64,000 bases of DNA from Nocardia sp. (GCF_025465275.1 NZ_JAODNK010000144.1:39137-103136), one strand, 5' to 3'; counted from the first letter of the stretch, positions 51,862 to 60,881 are shown. Translations and numbers: made by a program. Notes: generated from the letters alone by a model not told the origin.

Positions 51862-52191
51862 TCAGGGCAGTTCTGCCCAGGCGGTGCCGAGGGGGGTGTC
51901 GAGCTGCTTCAGGACGATCCAGCCGTAGGCGTCCTGCTGCTGGCAGTCGTACCAGGCCACGTCCAGGCCGTTGCCGCGGCAGGCGATCGTGTTGTTGACG
52001 CCGTACGGGGTCATGATCAGCAGTTTGCCGTTGGCCTTGGCGTTCAGGGCTGCTGGGTCAGTGTAGGAGACGAAATTGGCGGTGACGTCGGCGTATTTGG
52101 TGGGATCGACGCTATCGGCACCGGCGTGCGGCGCAAGGGTGAGAACAACACCGGCGGCCAGCGCGGCGACGGTGAGCGATTTCTTGATCAT
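51862..52191 (-). CDS. Small secreted protein of unknown function (109 aa)
   Basis: This 109-residue protein has a clear signal peptide (MIKKSLTVAALAAGVVLTLAPHAGA-DS). The mature part of about 85 residues has two cysteines (IACRGNG, WYDCQQQ) that could form one disulfide. No family is recognised. The stop abuts repeat copy 5. TAGACA lies about 8 nt before the ATG on the coding strand, with no clear ribosome-binding site. Confidence 0.72.
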   Translation of the reverse strand: MIKKSLTVAALAAGVVLTLAPHAGADSVDPTKYADVTANFVSYTDPAALNAKANGKLLIMTPYGVNNTIACRGNGLDVAWYDCQQQDAYGWIVLKQLDTPLGTAWAELP

Positions 52192-52369
52192 GGCCTGGAT
52201 GTCTAACACGTTCCGGTGAACCCGCAGTGGCGAAACGATGTCACGCACACTTCCCGCAACTCACACACCGAGGTCACCGACCGGGTAGCACTCCGAAACA
52301 GACTTCCGCGCAGCCTGATTGGAATGTCGCTGCCGTCAGGGCGAATTCACCTGCCGTACACAAAGAGAC

Positions 52370-52396
52370 GCGCTCACCTCGATCCGAGGTGAGCGC
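52370..52396. terminator. Hairpin downstream of the secreted Ig-like array
   Basis: GCGCTCACCTCG (52370-52381) pairs perfectly with CGAGGTGAGCGC (52385-52396) around a 3-nt loop. It lies about 75 nt after the last stop of the minus-strand array and probably ends that transcript. The rest of 52192-52471 holds no feature I can support. Confidence 0.7.
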
Positions 52397-52471
52397 ATCT
52401 CCCGATGTCCGGGCCGGAGGGACGGTTCGGCCCAGCACCGGCCGCGGGTGGGCGGCCGGCGGGACAGGCTT

Positions 52472-52951
52472 CTAGCTTCCGGCGCTGCCGGTCAGTCCGC
52501 CCAGGAGGCCGCCGAGCAACCCGCTCGCGCTGCCGCTACCGCCGGTGCCGCCACCAGGGGGCGTGGTGGTGCCGCCGCCACCGCCCGGCTGGGACGGATC
52601 GACGACGTTCACGACGATCGTCTTCACATTGCCGCCCTGCGAGGCCGTGATCAGGTGCTGCCCGGCGGTGGTGGGCGTCCAGGTCAGGGTCGAGGAGCCG
52701 ACCGGCCACGGCACTTTGCCCGCCGGAGTGAGGGTGTTGCCGTTGTCGGTCCAGTACACGAGCAGGCCGATGCCCGCGCCGCTCAGCGCGGCGGTGAGCG
52801 TGTACTGGGTGTTGATGTTGTACGGGTCGCTGCCGGAAACGGTCACGGAGTCGACGGTCGCGCCGGCCTGGGGCGCTGCGAACACGGCGACGGCGGCGGC
52901 GATGGCGCCACCGGCGACACCCGCGCCGATGCGGCGGGAAAGGGAGTTCAT
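52472..52951 (-). CDS. Secreted Ig-like small protein, array member 4
   Basis: This 159-residue exported protein starts with a signal peptide (SLSRRIGAGVAGGAIAAAVAVFAAPQAGA). One Ig-like domain of about 85 residues follows (VDSVTVSGSDPYNINTQYTL..LTAALSGAGIGLLVYWTDNG..GQHLITASQG). A Gly/Pro/Thr tail ends SGLLGGLLGGLTGSAGS. Same organisation as the three upstream paralogues. Function unknown; surface or secreted binding role is inferred from the fold. Confidence 0.78.
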   Translation of the reverse strand: MNSLSRRIGAGVAGGAIAAAVAVFAAPQAGATVDSVTVSGSDPYNINTQYTLTAALSGAGIGLLVYWTDNGNTLTPAGKVPWPVGSSTLTWTPTTAGQHLITASQGGNVKTIVVNVVDPSQPGGGGGTTTPPGGGTGGSGSASGLLGGLLGGLTGSAGS

Positions 52952-52965
52952 GCCGGGTGGTCCTG

Positions 52966-53424
52966 TCAGTTGTTCGGAGTGGTGCCGCTGCTGCCGCTGC
53001 CGAGCGGTCCGGCCGGGCCGAAGCCGCTGCCGGAGCTGGAGCTGCCCGAGCCGATCGGCGCGTCGCTGACGTTCACGATCGTGGACTGCGTGCTGTTGCC
53101 CTGCGAGACGGTGATGATGTGCTGGCCCTTGGCGGACGGGGTCCAGCTGATGCTGGAGTGCCCGGGCGGCGACGGAATCTTCGGGCCGCCGATGAAATTG
53201 CCGTTGTCGCTGAAGTACACGAGCAGTCCGACCGAGGCGCCGCTGAGATCGGCCGAGATCGTGTACTGGGTACCGACCTGGTAGCTCGAGCCGCTGACGG
53301 ACACGGTGTCGACCGCCGCGCACGCGGTGGGGGCCGTGAGTACGGCGACCGCGGCGAGGGCTGCGAAACCGGTGATCCCGGCACCGGCCGTGCGGGCGGT
53401 GATCCTCGGTGATGCGTTGCGCAT
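52966..53424 (-). CDS. Secreted Ig-like small protein, array member 3
   Basis: This 152-residue paralogue has a signal peptide ending near CAAVDT and the Ig-like core VDTVSVSGSSYQVGTQYTI..DLSGASVGLLVYFSDNGNF..GQHIITVSQGNS. A short Ser/Gly tail ends in TTPNN, without the LGG motif of the others. AGGAG 8 nt before the ATG is part of a leader (CACAGGAGAA) shared by three members. Confidence 0.78.
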   Translation of the reverse strand: MRNASPRITARTAGAGITGFAALAAVAVLTAPTACAAVDTVSVSGSSYQVGTQYTISADLSGASVGLLVYFSDNGNFIGGPKIPSPPGHSSISWTPSAKGQHIITVSQGNSTQSTIVNVSDAPIGSGSSSSGSGFGPAGPLGSGSSGTTPNN

Positions 53425-53621
53425 GCTGTTTCTCCTGTGCTGCTGCCCACGGGGGCCGTGTGTGGGCATCCGCACACTAAGTGACCCAGTGAGTGAAATG
53501 TAGGCGTTTCGAAAAAATTATCAAGCAAGCGTCCGCTTGGTTTCGGTGGGTGCACGATATCCCGGGGAATTTCCCGCACCCACCTGTTCCGGCCCGCACT
53601 GCCCGCGAGCCGCTCGAGGGC

Positions 53622-54131
53622 CTAGGAGCTACCGAAGAGCCCGCCGAGCAGCTTGCCCGCACTGCCGGTGCCGCTGCCGCTGCTGCCGGTGCCGCTGCTG
53701 GGGGTCGTGGTGGGCGGCGTCGTGGTCGGGGGAGTCGTAGGCGGAGTGGTCGGGGGAGTGGTCGTCCCGCCGCCCACGTTCAACACCACGGACCGGCTGC
53801 TGCTGCCCTGCGACACGGTCAGGATGTGCTGGCCGGGGGTGGTCGGGGTCCAGTCGAGCGAGGCGTGTCCCGGCGGCCACGGCACCTTGCCGACCGAGGT
53901 GAGGCTGGTGCCGTTATCGCTCCAGTACACGAGCAGGCCGACCGAAGCGCCGCTCAGATCGGCGGTGGCGGTGTAGGTGCTGCCGACCTGGAAATCCGAT
54001 CCCGAGAGGGTGATCGTGTCGACCGTGGCCTGCGCCGTCGGCGACATGGCGATCACGACGCCCGCTCCGGCGACGATCGCGAGCCCGGCCGCGCCCGCGC
54101 CGAGATGACGTCGAGTGTTGTTGTTACGCAT
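53622..54131 (-). CDS. Secreted Ig-like small protein, array member 2
   Basis: This 169-residue paralogue has a signal peptide (N-terminal NNNTRRHLGAGAAGLAIVAGAGV), one Ig-like domain (VDTITLSGSDFQVGSTYTATADLSG..LTVSQGSSSRSVVLNV) and a PT-rich tail of TTPP units ending KLLGGLFGSS. The low-complexity tail is a likely cell-wall-spanning or O-glycosylated stalk. A 197-nt gap to member 3 may hold a separate promoter. Confidence 0.8.
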   Translation of the reverse strand: MRNNNTRRHLGAGAAGLAIVAGAGVVIAMSPTAQATVDTITLSGSDFQVGSTYTATADLSGASVGLLVYWSDNGTSLTSVGKVPWPPGHASLDWTPTTPGQHILTVSQGSSSRSVVLNVGGGTTTPPTTPPTTPPTTTPPTTTPSSGTGSSGSGTGSAGKLLGGLFGSS

Positions 54132-54205
54132 GGGTTCTCCTGTGCCACCCCGGGGAAAGAGATTGCGCCCCTGGGGAATTGATGTCGAGAGTTTCCGGCC
54201 TGCTG

Positions 54206-54823
54206 TCAGAGGCCGAAGGGCAGGCCGTTGGCACTGCCGGTACCGCCGCCACCGGGTGTCGTGGTCACCGGCGGCGTGGTGGTGGGCGGGACGGTCGTCG
54301 GCGGCACCGTGGTGACGGGCGGGTCGGTGGTGGTCACCGGCGGAGTCGTCGTGGGCGGCACCGTGGTCGGCGGCACCGTCGTGGTGGGCGGCACGGTGGT
54401 GGTCGGCGGGACCGTGGTGGTGGGCGGCGGCGGCGTGGTGGTGGTCGGCGGGGTGGACCCGTCGGTCACGTTCACGACCAGCGACTTGGTGCTGCTGCCC
54501 TGCGAGACCGTGAGCACGTGCTGCCCGGTGGTACCCGGGGTCCAGCCGAAGCTGGCATGGCCGACCGGCCACGGCACCTTGCCGACCGGAGTGAGGCTGC
54601 TGCCGTTGTCACTCCAGTAGACGAGCAGTCCGATGGACGCGCCGCTGAGGTTGGCGTCGAGGGTGTAGTTGTGGCCGACGACCACATTCGAATCGGAAAT
54701 GCTGATCGAGTCGACGCTCGCATGCGCCGGCGACGCCGCGAGGACGGCGACGACGCCCGTCGCGACGGCGAGCCCGGCGATGCCCGCGCCGAGGTAGCGC
54801 CGGCTGGGCGGGGTGTTGCTCAT
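54206..54823 (-). CDS. Secreted Ig-like small protein, array member 1
   Basis: This 205-residue paralogue has the longest PT-rich tail of the array: repeated VPPTTT/PPVTTT units over about 65 residues, encoded by a GC-rich microrepeat at 54240-54465. The signal peptide and Ig-like domain (VDSISISDSNVVVGHNYTL..DANLSGASIGLLVYWSDNG..LTVSQGSSTKSLVVNV) match members 2-4. It ends SANGLPFGL. It is the first gene of the array and has the CACAGGAGAACTC leader. Confidence 0.8.
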   Translation of the reverse strand: MSNTPPSRRYLGAGIAGLAVATGVVAVLAASPAHASVDSISISDSNVVVGHNYTLDANLSGASIGLLVYWSDNGSSLTPVGKVPWPVGHASFGWTPGTTGQHVLTVSQGSSTKSLVVNVTDGSTPPTTTTPPPPTTTVPPTTTVPPTTTVPPTTVPPTTTPPVTTTDPPVTTVPPTTVPPTTTPPVTTTPGGGGTGSANGLPFGL

Positions 54824-54925
54824 GAGTTCTCCTGTGCTGCGACCCACGAGGGGGAGTGGGTCCGTCGCACAGTAGGGGAGCGGAGATGTGAAATTGGGTA
54901 ATTTCAGAAAGTTACCGGCGGGTCG

Positions 54926-55843
54926 CTAACTCTTCGCTGGCTTCTTCGCGCCACCGGCGGGCTTGGCCGCGGCGGTTGCCCGCTTATCCTCGGCAGCCTT
55001 CTCCTGAGCGATGACCGTCGCCGGATGCACCGCCACGATGCCCAGTCCCTGCCGCCGCCGGCAGTGCTGCGCCAGCTCGTCGTAAGCGGGTTTGCCGAGC
55101 AGTTCGATCAATTCCGGCGCGTACGCCTCCCATACCGGCCGGGTGCCGACATGCGCGTCCGGCGATCCGGTGCAGTACCAGTCCAGGTCCAATCCGCCGG
55201 GCCCCCAGCCACGCCGGTCGTACTCGCCGACGACGGTCCGCAGAATCTCCACCCCGTCCGGCCGGTCCACCCAGTCCTGGGTGCGGCGAATGGGTAGCTG
55301 CCAGCACACCTCGGGCTTCACGGTCAGCGGTTCCAGGCCCTTGCGCAGCGCCATGGTGTGCAGCGAGCAGCCGATGCCGTTCGCGAAGCCGGGCCGATTG
55401 AGGAAGATGCACGCGCCGTCGAACCGGCGGGTGCGCAGCGCGGGCTCGTCGTCGAGGTCGTCTTCTTCCAGATACAGCTTCTTGCGGACCTTGCCGTTCT
55501 CGTCCTGTGCCTCCGGCATGAGCTGCCAATCCTCGGGTGTGAGCATTTTCACAGCCTTGGCCAGCTTCTTGCCGTCCTCCTCGTCGGAGAGGAACGCGCC
55601 GTGCGAACAGCAGCCGTCGTCCTCGCGCCCGGCGATGATGCCCTGGCACGCGGGAGTGCCGAAAACGCATGTCCACCGGGACAATAGCCAGGTCATATCG
55701 GCAGCAATCAGGTGCTCATCATTTGCTGGATCAATAAATTCGATCCACTCCCGGGGGAAGTCGAGTTCGACTTCGGGGGCCGGGTCGATCTTCGCCGCTG
55801 GTCGCAGCCCGGTCGGACCACTCGCGGATGCACCTGACGTCAC
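54926..55843 (-). CDS. Rv0495c-like cysteine-rich protein
   Basis: This 305-residue cytoplasmic protein corresponds by order to Rv0495c. It carries conserved-looking cysteines: CVFGTPACQG, DGCCSHG, ACIFLN, GIGCSLH, VCWQLP, WYC and HCRRR. They could bind a metal cluster or take part in redox reactions. An acidic linker (EEDDLDDEP) lies in the middle and an Ala/Lys-rich tail at the C terminus. No enzyme motif is recognised. It is divergent from ppx. Confidence 0.78.
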   Translation of the reverse strand: MTSGASASGPTGLRPAAKIDPAPEVELDFPREWIEFIDPANDEHLIAADMTWLLSRWTCVFGTPACQGIIAGREDDGCCSHGAFLSDEEDGKKLAKAVKMLTPEDWQLMPEAQDENGKVRKKLYLEEDDLDDEPALRTRRFDGACIFLNRPGFANGIGCSLHTMALRKGLEPLTVKPEVCWQLPIRRTQDWVDRPDGVEILRTVVGEYDRRGWGPGGLDLDWYCTGSPDAHVGTRPVWEAYAPELIELLGKPAYDELAQHCRRRQGLGIVAVHPATVIAQEKAAEDKRATAAAKPAGGAKKPAKS

Positions 55844-55908
55844 AGTGCGGAACGCTAACAGCTCGGTCGCCTGGCCTGAAGTCGTGACGCACCCAGTACC
55901 GTGTTCAT

Positions 55909-56901
55909 GTGCGGCTCGGTGTACTCGATGTGGGAAGCAATACCGTCCATCTGCTGGTGGTGGACGCGCATCGCGGTGGCCACCCGATGCCCATGAGCTC
56001 TACGAAGGCGACGTTGCGCCTCTCGGAAAGCATGGATGACCAGGGGCGCATCACGCCCGCGGGCGCGGCTCGGCTGACCACCACGGTCGCCGAATTCGCA
56101 AGCATCGCAAAAACTTCCGGATGTGTGGAGTTGATGGCGTTTGCTACTTCCGCGGTGCGTGAGGCGACCAATTCGGAACAGGTGCTGGCGCGGGTGCGCT
56201 CCCAGACCGGGGTGAATCTCCAGGTCTTGACAGGAGCCGAAGAAGCCCGGCACACCTTCCTCGCGGTGCGGCGCTGGTACGGCTGGAGCGCGGGGCGAAT
56301 TCTCAATCTCGATATCGGCGGTGGCTCGCTGGAGATGAGCAACGGCGCCGACGAACAGCCGGATGTGGCGCTGTCGCTGCAATTGGGCGCGGGGCGACTC
56401 ACCCGGGATTGGCTGCATCACGATCCGCCGGGCAAGCGCCGGGTGGCGGTGTTGCGCGATTGGCTGGACGCCGAGTTGGTGGTGCCGTCGAAGCAGCTGC
56501 TCGAGGTCGGCAAGCCCGATCTCGCCGTTGGCACATCGAAGACTTTCCGATCATTGGCCCGATTGACGGGTGCGGCCCCCTCTGTTGCGGGAGTGCGTGT
56601 GCGGCGTACCCTCACCAGTTCCGGCCTGCGGCAGTTGATTGCGTTCATCTCGAGAATGACAGCCGCGGACCGGGCAGAATTGGAAGGCGTAAGTTCCGAT
56701 CGGTCACAGCAATTGGTGGCCGGCGCGCTGGTCGCGGAGGCGAGTATGCGGGCATTGTCACTGGATACGCTGGAAATCTGTCCCTGGGCACTGCGTGAGG
56801 GATTGATCCTGCGAAAACTTGATACCGACCTGGATAGCGAACCGATTACTGGCGGACCGAACGGTGGCCAGCCGGGCACGATCGAAACGGTGTCTCGATG
56901 A
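55909..56901 (+). CDS. ppx: Exopolyphosphatase / guanosine pentaphosphatase family (Ppx/GppA)
   Basis: This 330-residue ASKHA-fold phosphatase releases phosphate from polyphosphate ends. Motifs are LDVGSNTVHLLVVD, TSAVREATNS and DIGGGSLEM. It is the short, single-unit type like Rv0496. GTG 55909 is 6 nt after TACCGT, pointing to a leaderless mRNA. The stop overlaps the next ATG (ATGA). It may oppose the PPK2 enzyme encoded at 10.3 kb. Confidence 0.9.
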   Translation: MRLGVLDVGSNTVHLLVVDAHRGGHPMPMSSTKATLRLSESMDDQGRITPAGAARLTTTVAEFASIAKTSGCVELMAFATSAVREATNSEQVLARVRSQTGVNLQVLTGAEEARHTFLAVRRWYGWSAGRILNLDIGGGSLEMSNGADEQPDVALSLQLGAGRLTRDWLHHDPPGKRRVAVLRDWLDAELVVPSKQLLEVGKPDLAVGTSKTFRSLARLTGAAPSVAGVRVRRTLTSSGLRQLIAFISRMTAADRAELEGVSSDRSQQLVAGALVAEASMRALSLDTLEICPWALREGLILRKLDTDLDSEPITGGPNGGQPGTIETVSR

Positions 56902-58778
56902 CCGAGGATGTAAGTCAACTGTCCGTCGCCGAACTTCTGGCGCGCAATGGGCAGCAGGGCGCGCCCTCCGCCGGTGGTGGCGGGCGCAGGCGCCGGAGCG
57001 GTCGTGGCCTGTCGGTCGCGGATCTGACCGGCGATATACCGATGGTCCGGAACGGCTCGTCCTCGCACGCGGCCTCCGACGAGGCGGCGCCGGACGAGAC
57101 GGCATACGACGACCACGCGGCCGCCGCAGCGCCCCAGCCTAATTCGGGCGAAACGGACTATTCAAACTTTTCGAACTATTCGAATTTTCCCGATTACACA
57201 AGTTCGCCCGAACCGCAGCCGGGTTACTCCCCGTACTCGGTACCCGATCCGGAGCCCGCCTACTCCCCGCTCTCCGGGCCCATCTCCTTCTACGACCCGC
57301 TGGCGCCCACCGAGCGCCCCGGCGGAGCGCCCTCGCTACCCGAGCCGTCCGGCTACCAGTGGTCGGACGGCTCCGACCGGTACAGCGGCCACAGCGCCCC
57401 CGGTCCGGATCAGCCGCGCAGCGGGCGCCGTCGGAAACCCGACCCGCTGGACGCGGACGTCTCGCTGGCCGAGCTGGAAGACCCGTCCGCCCCGCCACCG
57501 CTGCGCGGGGAGACCGGCCGCCGCCGGCGCCGCTTCGATCCGGACGACGAGACCACCGAGGTGCGGCCCTTCCGCGGCAGCCGGGCCCCCGAGCCGGGCA
57601 ACGGATACGCCGGCCTCGACAGTGCTATGGGCGGCCTCGAAAACGGCGCGCGCACCCGACATCTCGACAACGGCCCGACCTGGTCGCCGGAACCCCTACC
57701 GCGGAATCCGAGCGCGGACCGCGCCCCCGGATTCGACCCCGCGCAGGCGGCCGCGCCCGCCGCCCCGCCCCTGTCGCGTTCGGCCCGCAGGCATGCGGAG
57801 GCCCAGCGCGAGGCGGAGGCCGAGCGCCGGCCCGCCGCCCCCTCCTGGCCGCAGCAGCCCGAACCCCAATGGCAGAACGAGGCGCAGCGGCAGCCACAGG
57901 CCTGGCAGCCGGACGCGCAGCGCCAGCCCGAACCCCAGTGGCAACTCGACGGCCAGCGGCCGCCCGCTGCGCTGCGGCAGGACGATCCGCGCCGCGACAA
58001 TCGCCGTGGGCCGGAACCCGATTCCGGTCGCGGCGCCCCCGTCGGCGGTCTGCCCGCGTGGTCGGCGCGAAGACGTCCGGGCGCCGAGTCCGCCCCGCAG
58101 CCGGACTCCCGCGATCAAGGTTCGATCCCGACAGCCGCCTGGACTTCTCCGGACCAGGATCAGCAACTGGTCTCCGGCGGCACGGTTGCCGGTGATCTGC
58201 TGCATAACGCGCTCGAGCGCGAAGATCAACGCGCGGAACAGGACTCGCGACGCGGTGGCAAACGCCGCGCCGGTGGTTCGCGCCGTCGCGGTGCGGTCGA
58301 GGAGCACGATCCGGACGAGCACCTCACCGAAGTCTTCCAGCCGCTCGACGACGACTATGACGACGAGTACGACGATGACGACGACTACGACGACGAGCCG
58401 CGAATGTCGCTGGCCGAACGTTTTTCGGCGCTCACGTCGAAATTACCCCGGCCCGCCCCGCGCGGGGTGTCCGCACCGTCGCGGTCGCGTGGAAAGCAGC
58501 TCTCGGAGCAGGAGAACAATCGCCGCCAATGGCTGATTCTGGCCGGGCAGAGTGCCGGCGCAGCAGTCGCGGGCATGTTGCTGTTCAAGGGTTTCGAGCG
58601 CATGTGGGAAATGCTCCCGTGGGTTGCCCTGGCCCTGGCGATGATCGTGATTCTCGGTTTGGTGGCACTTGTCCGGGTCCTGCGCCGGACCGACGATATT
58701 TTCAGCACTGTGATTGCCGTCGTCGTAGGCGTCTTTGTGACGCTCGGACCGCTAGCCTTTCTACTCAGTACGAACTGA
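56898..58778 (+). CDS. Long disordered membrane protein (Rv0497-like)
   Basis: This 626-residue protein has a conserved-looking N terminus (VSQLSVAELLARNGQQGAPS..RRRRSGRG). About 450 residues of Pro/Glu/Arg/Gln-rich disorder follow, with repeated PQWQ-type units. Then come an acidic DDDYDDEYDDDDDYDDEP block, a basic stretch and three C-terminal hydrophobic segments. It is coupled to ppx by ATGA. By order it corresponds to Rv0497. The function is unknown; a membrane-tethered scaffold is one possibility. Confidence 0.8.
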   Translation: MTEDVSQLSVAELLARNGQQGAPSAGGGGRRRRSGRGLSVADLTGDIPMVRNGSSSHAASDEAAPDETAYDDHAAAAAPQPNSGETDYSNFSNYSNFPDYTSSPEPQPGYSPYSVPDPEPAYSPLSGPISFYDPLAPTERPGGAPSLPEPSGYQWSDGSDRYSGHSAPGPDQPRSGRRRKPDPLDADVSLAELEDPSAPPPLRGETGRRRRRFDPDDETTEVRPFRGSRAPEPGNGYAGLDSAMGGLENGARTRHLDNGPTWSPEPLPRNPSADRAPGFDPAQAAAPAAPPLSRSARRHAEAQREAEAERRPAAPSWPQQPEPQWQNEAQRQPQAWQPDAQRQPEPQWQLDGQRPPAALRQDDPRRDNRRGPEPDSGRGAPVGGLPAWSARRRPGAESAPQPDSRDQGSIPTAAWTSPDQDQQLVSGGTVAGDLLHNALEREDQRAEQDSRRGGKRRAGGSRRRGAVEEHDPDEHLTEVFQPLDDDYDDEYDDDDDYDDEPRMSLAERFSALTSKLPRPAPRGVSAPSRSRGKQLSEQENNRRQWLILAGQSAGAAVAGMLLFKGFERMWEMLPWVALALAMIVILGLVALVRVLRRTDDIFSTVIAVVVGVFVTLGPLAFLLSTN

Positions 58779-58791
58779 GCAGGGAGCGGCA

Positions 58792-59724
58792 GTGGGGAAT
58801 ATCGCGCAGGGGGCGAACATCGAAAATCGAGTCGGGCGAAGGGAAGTCCGAGTCGGGCTGTCCACCGCGTCCGTGTATCCGGAGAACACCGAGGCCGCTT
58901 TCCGCTATGCGGCCGAGTTGGGTTACGACGGTGTGGAATTGATGGTGTGGGCCGAACCGGCCAGCCAGAGCATCTCCATCGTGCAATCCTTCATGCACAA
59001 ATACGACATACCGGTACTGGCGATCCATGCGCCGTGTCTGCTGATCTCGCAACGGGTCTGGGGGTCGGACCCCGTCGCGAAGCTCACACGCAGCGTGCAC
59101 ACCGCTGAGGCGCTCGGAGCGGCCACCGTGGTGGTGCATCCGCCGTTCCGGTGGCAGCGCCGCTATGCCGACGGTTTCGCCGAGCAGGTGGCCGAATTGG
59201 AAAACGACAGTCCGGTTTCGGTGGCGGTGGAGAATATGTTCCCCATGCGGGTGGACACCCTCTTCGGTCGCAGCGGCAGTTCCATTCGGCGGCTGGAGCG
59301 GCGCGGCGGCCCGGGTCCGTCCATCACCACCTTCAGCCCGTCCTTCGATCCGACCGATACCGGTTACCGCCACTACACGCTCGACACCTCGCACACCGCG
59401 ACGGCGGGCACGGATGCGCTGCTGCTGGCCCGCCGCATGGGATCCGGGCTCACCCACCTGCATCTCGCCGACGGCCGCGGCGCCGCCACCGATGAGCACC
59501 TCATCCCCGGCGAGGGCACCCAGCCGGTCGCCGAACTGTGTGAAATGTTGGTCGGCAACGGTTTCCAGGGTCAGGCGGTGATCGAGGTCAATACCCAGAC
59601 AGCCCGCACCACCATGGACCGCGCGGCCATGCTCGATCGCGCCCTCACCTTCGCCCGCACCCACCTCAACGGCGTCACCCCGCCGGTTCCGGAACCCGCA
59701 CCCACCGGCGTCAGCACCCGCTGA
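58792..59724 (+). CDS. Sugar phosphate isomerase/epimerase-like TIM barrel (Rv0498-like)
   Basis: This 310-residue xylose-isomerase-like TIM-barrel protein has VGLSTASVYPENTEAAFRYAAELGYDGVELMVW, HAPCLLISQRVWG, VVVHPPFRWQRRYA and AVENMFP. HPP and EN are probable metal ligands. The pattern closely follows Rv0498. GTG 58792 has GGGAG at 5 nt; an in-frame start about 16 codons later is possible. Substrate unknown. Confidence 0.83.
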   Translation: MGNIAQGANIENRVGRREVRVGLSTASVYPENTEAAFRYAAELGYDGVELMVWAEPASQSISIVQSFMHKYDIPVLAIHAPCLLISQRVWGSDPVAKLTRSVHTAEALGAATVVVHPPFRWQRRYADGFAEQVAELENDSPVSVAVENMFPMRVDTLFGRSGSSIRRLERRGGPGPSITTFSPSFDPTDTGYRHYTLDTSHTATAGTDALLLARRMGSGLTHLHLADGRGAATDEHLIPGEGTQPVAELCEMLVGNGFQGQAVIEVNTQTARTTMDRAAMLDRALTFARTHLNGVTPPVPEPAPTGVSTR

Positions 59725-59839
59725 CGCGCGTCGGAGACGTCTGCACCCGCCGGGGTGATCCATGCCACCGGCCATTTGTTCGCCAGTCGTTCGCTTGTAC
59801 GCTATAAAAATCAGGGCGACCAGCAGCGTCTCGTAAGTC

Positions 59840-59967
59840 GGCAACTGATTTCGTGAGGTTCGGGGTAACTCCCCGGGTACCTCCGAAATTGGTTCGGAAC
59901 CCAATCGCTGGTACGCGTGCAGAACGGCGACGGCACTCAGCCGGGCGCTGAAGTCCCGGGGAGGCGG
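59840..59967 (+). repeat. 128-bp structured element, copy 6 (supplies SD of thioesterase gene)
   Basis: This 128-bp copy begins GGCAACTGATTTCG. AACTGATTTCG pairs fully, with G-U pairs, with CGAAATTGGTT. GAGGT pairs with ACCTC around the GGGTAACTC core. GGGGAGG at 59958-59964 is 8 nt before the ATG of the thioesterase-like gene, so the element forms its ribosome-binding site. Confidence 0.92.
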
Positions 59968-59972
59968 ATCAG

Positions 59973-60869
59973 ATGACAACGGAGTTGACGGTCGAACCCG
60001 AACAGGCGAGCAGCCCCGCCGACGCGCCCTTCAGCCGCGTCTGTGCGCTGACCGAGCTCCCCTCGGATGACCCGGGCATCGGCCGCTACCGCGGTGTCAT
60101 CGAGCGCATCTGGACCATCGGCAAGAAGCTGCACGGCGGCACCATGGTCGCCGGCAGCGCCGCGGCCGCCACCGAATGGCTGCGCCGCACCGCCCCCGAG
60201 CGCGCGGATATGTTCCCGATCGCCGCCAGCTCCGACTTCCTCGGCGCCCCGGATCCGGGCGAGGTCGAGTACGAGGTCCGCACCCGCAAGATCGGCCGCC
60301 AGATCTGCCTCATCGATGCCGGCCTCATCCAGGGCGGCCGCGTTCTGGTGCACACCGCATTCACGTTCGGGCACCTCGACGACACCGAACCGGCCTATGC
60401 CGCCGACCACGCGCAGGACATGCCCGCCGAGCCGCCGGCCGACGCGCTCGCCTACGACGACCGGAACCCGATGGGCAAGATCGTCCATGTGGCACAGGGC
60501 TCTTCGGTGGCCATCGATCCGAAGTGGGCCCGCTTCCTCGCCGGTGAAACCGCGGAACCCCGTCTGCGCCTGTGGATTCGGCCCCTCGACGGTGACGAGC
60601 AGGATCCGGACGTCGCCGCCTTCTTCGCCATCATGGCCGCCGACATGTCCCCGCCCGTACCGATGAACCTCGGCCAATTCGGCTGGGCCCCAACGGTCCA
60701 ACTCACCACCTACCTCCGCCGCCGCCCCGCCCCGGGCTGGCTCCGAGTCATCGCGCACAGCCGCGAAGTAGGCGGCCGCATGTTCGACGAAGATCAAATG
60801 GTCATCGACTCCACCGGAGCCATCGTCGCCCAGAGCCGCCAACTGGCCCTGATCCCGCAAGCGCAGTAG
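59973..60869 (+). CDS. Acyl-CoA thioesterase-like protein (Rv0499-like position)
   Basis: This 298-residue protein has the length and tandem layout of double-hotdog thioesterases. An N-terminal hotdog has HGGTMVAGSAAAATEWL and VRTRKIGRQICLIDAGLIQGGR. A C-terminal half has MAADMSPPVPMNLGQFGWAPTVQL. Such enzymes hydrolyse acyl-CoA. It is flanked by inverted copies 6 and 7 of the 128-bp element, which place an SD before the start and a hairpin-rich sequence 12 nt after the stop. Confidence 0.75.
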   Translation: MTTELTVEPEQASSPADAPFSRVCALTELPSDDPGIGRYRGVIERIWTIGKKLHGGTMVAGSAAAATEWLRRTAPERADMFPIAASSDFLGAPDPGEVEYEVRTRKIGRQICLIDAGLIQGGRVLVHTAFTFGHLDDTEPAYAADHAQDMPAEPPADALAYDDRNPMGKIVHVAQGSSVAIDPKWARFLAGETAEPRLRLWIRPLDGDEQDPDVAAFFAIMAADMSPPVPMNLGQFGWAPTVQLTTYLRRRPAPGWLRVIAHSREVGGRMFDEDQMVIDSTGAIVAQSRQLALIPQAQ

Positions 60870-60881
60870 CCGCGCGCTGTC

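Noticed and set aside
54240..54465. CRISPR-like array
   Set aside because: The short GC-rich repeats are in frame and encode the VPPTTT tail of a secreted protein. There are no spacers and no cas genes.
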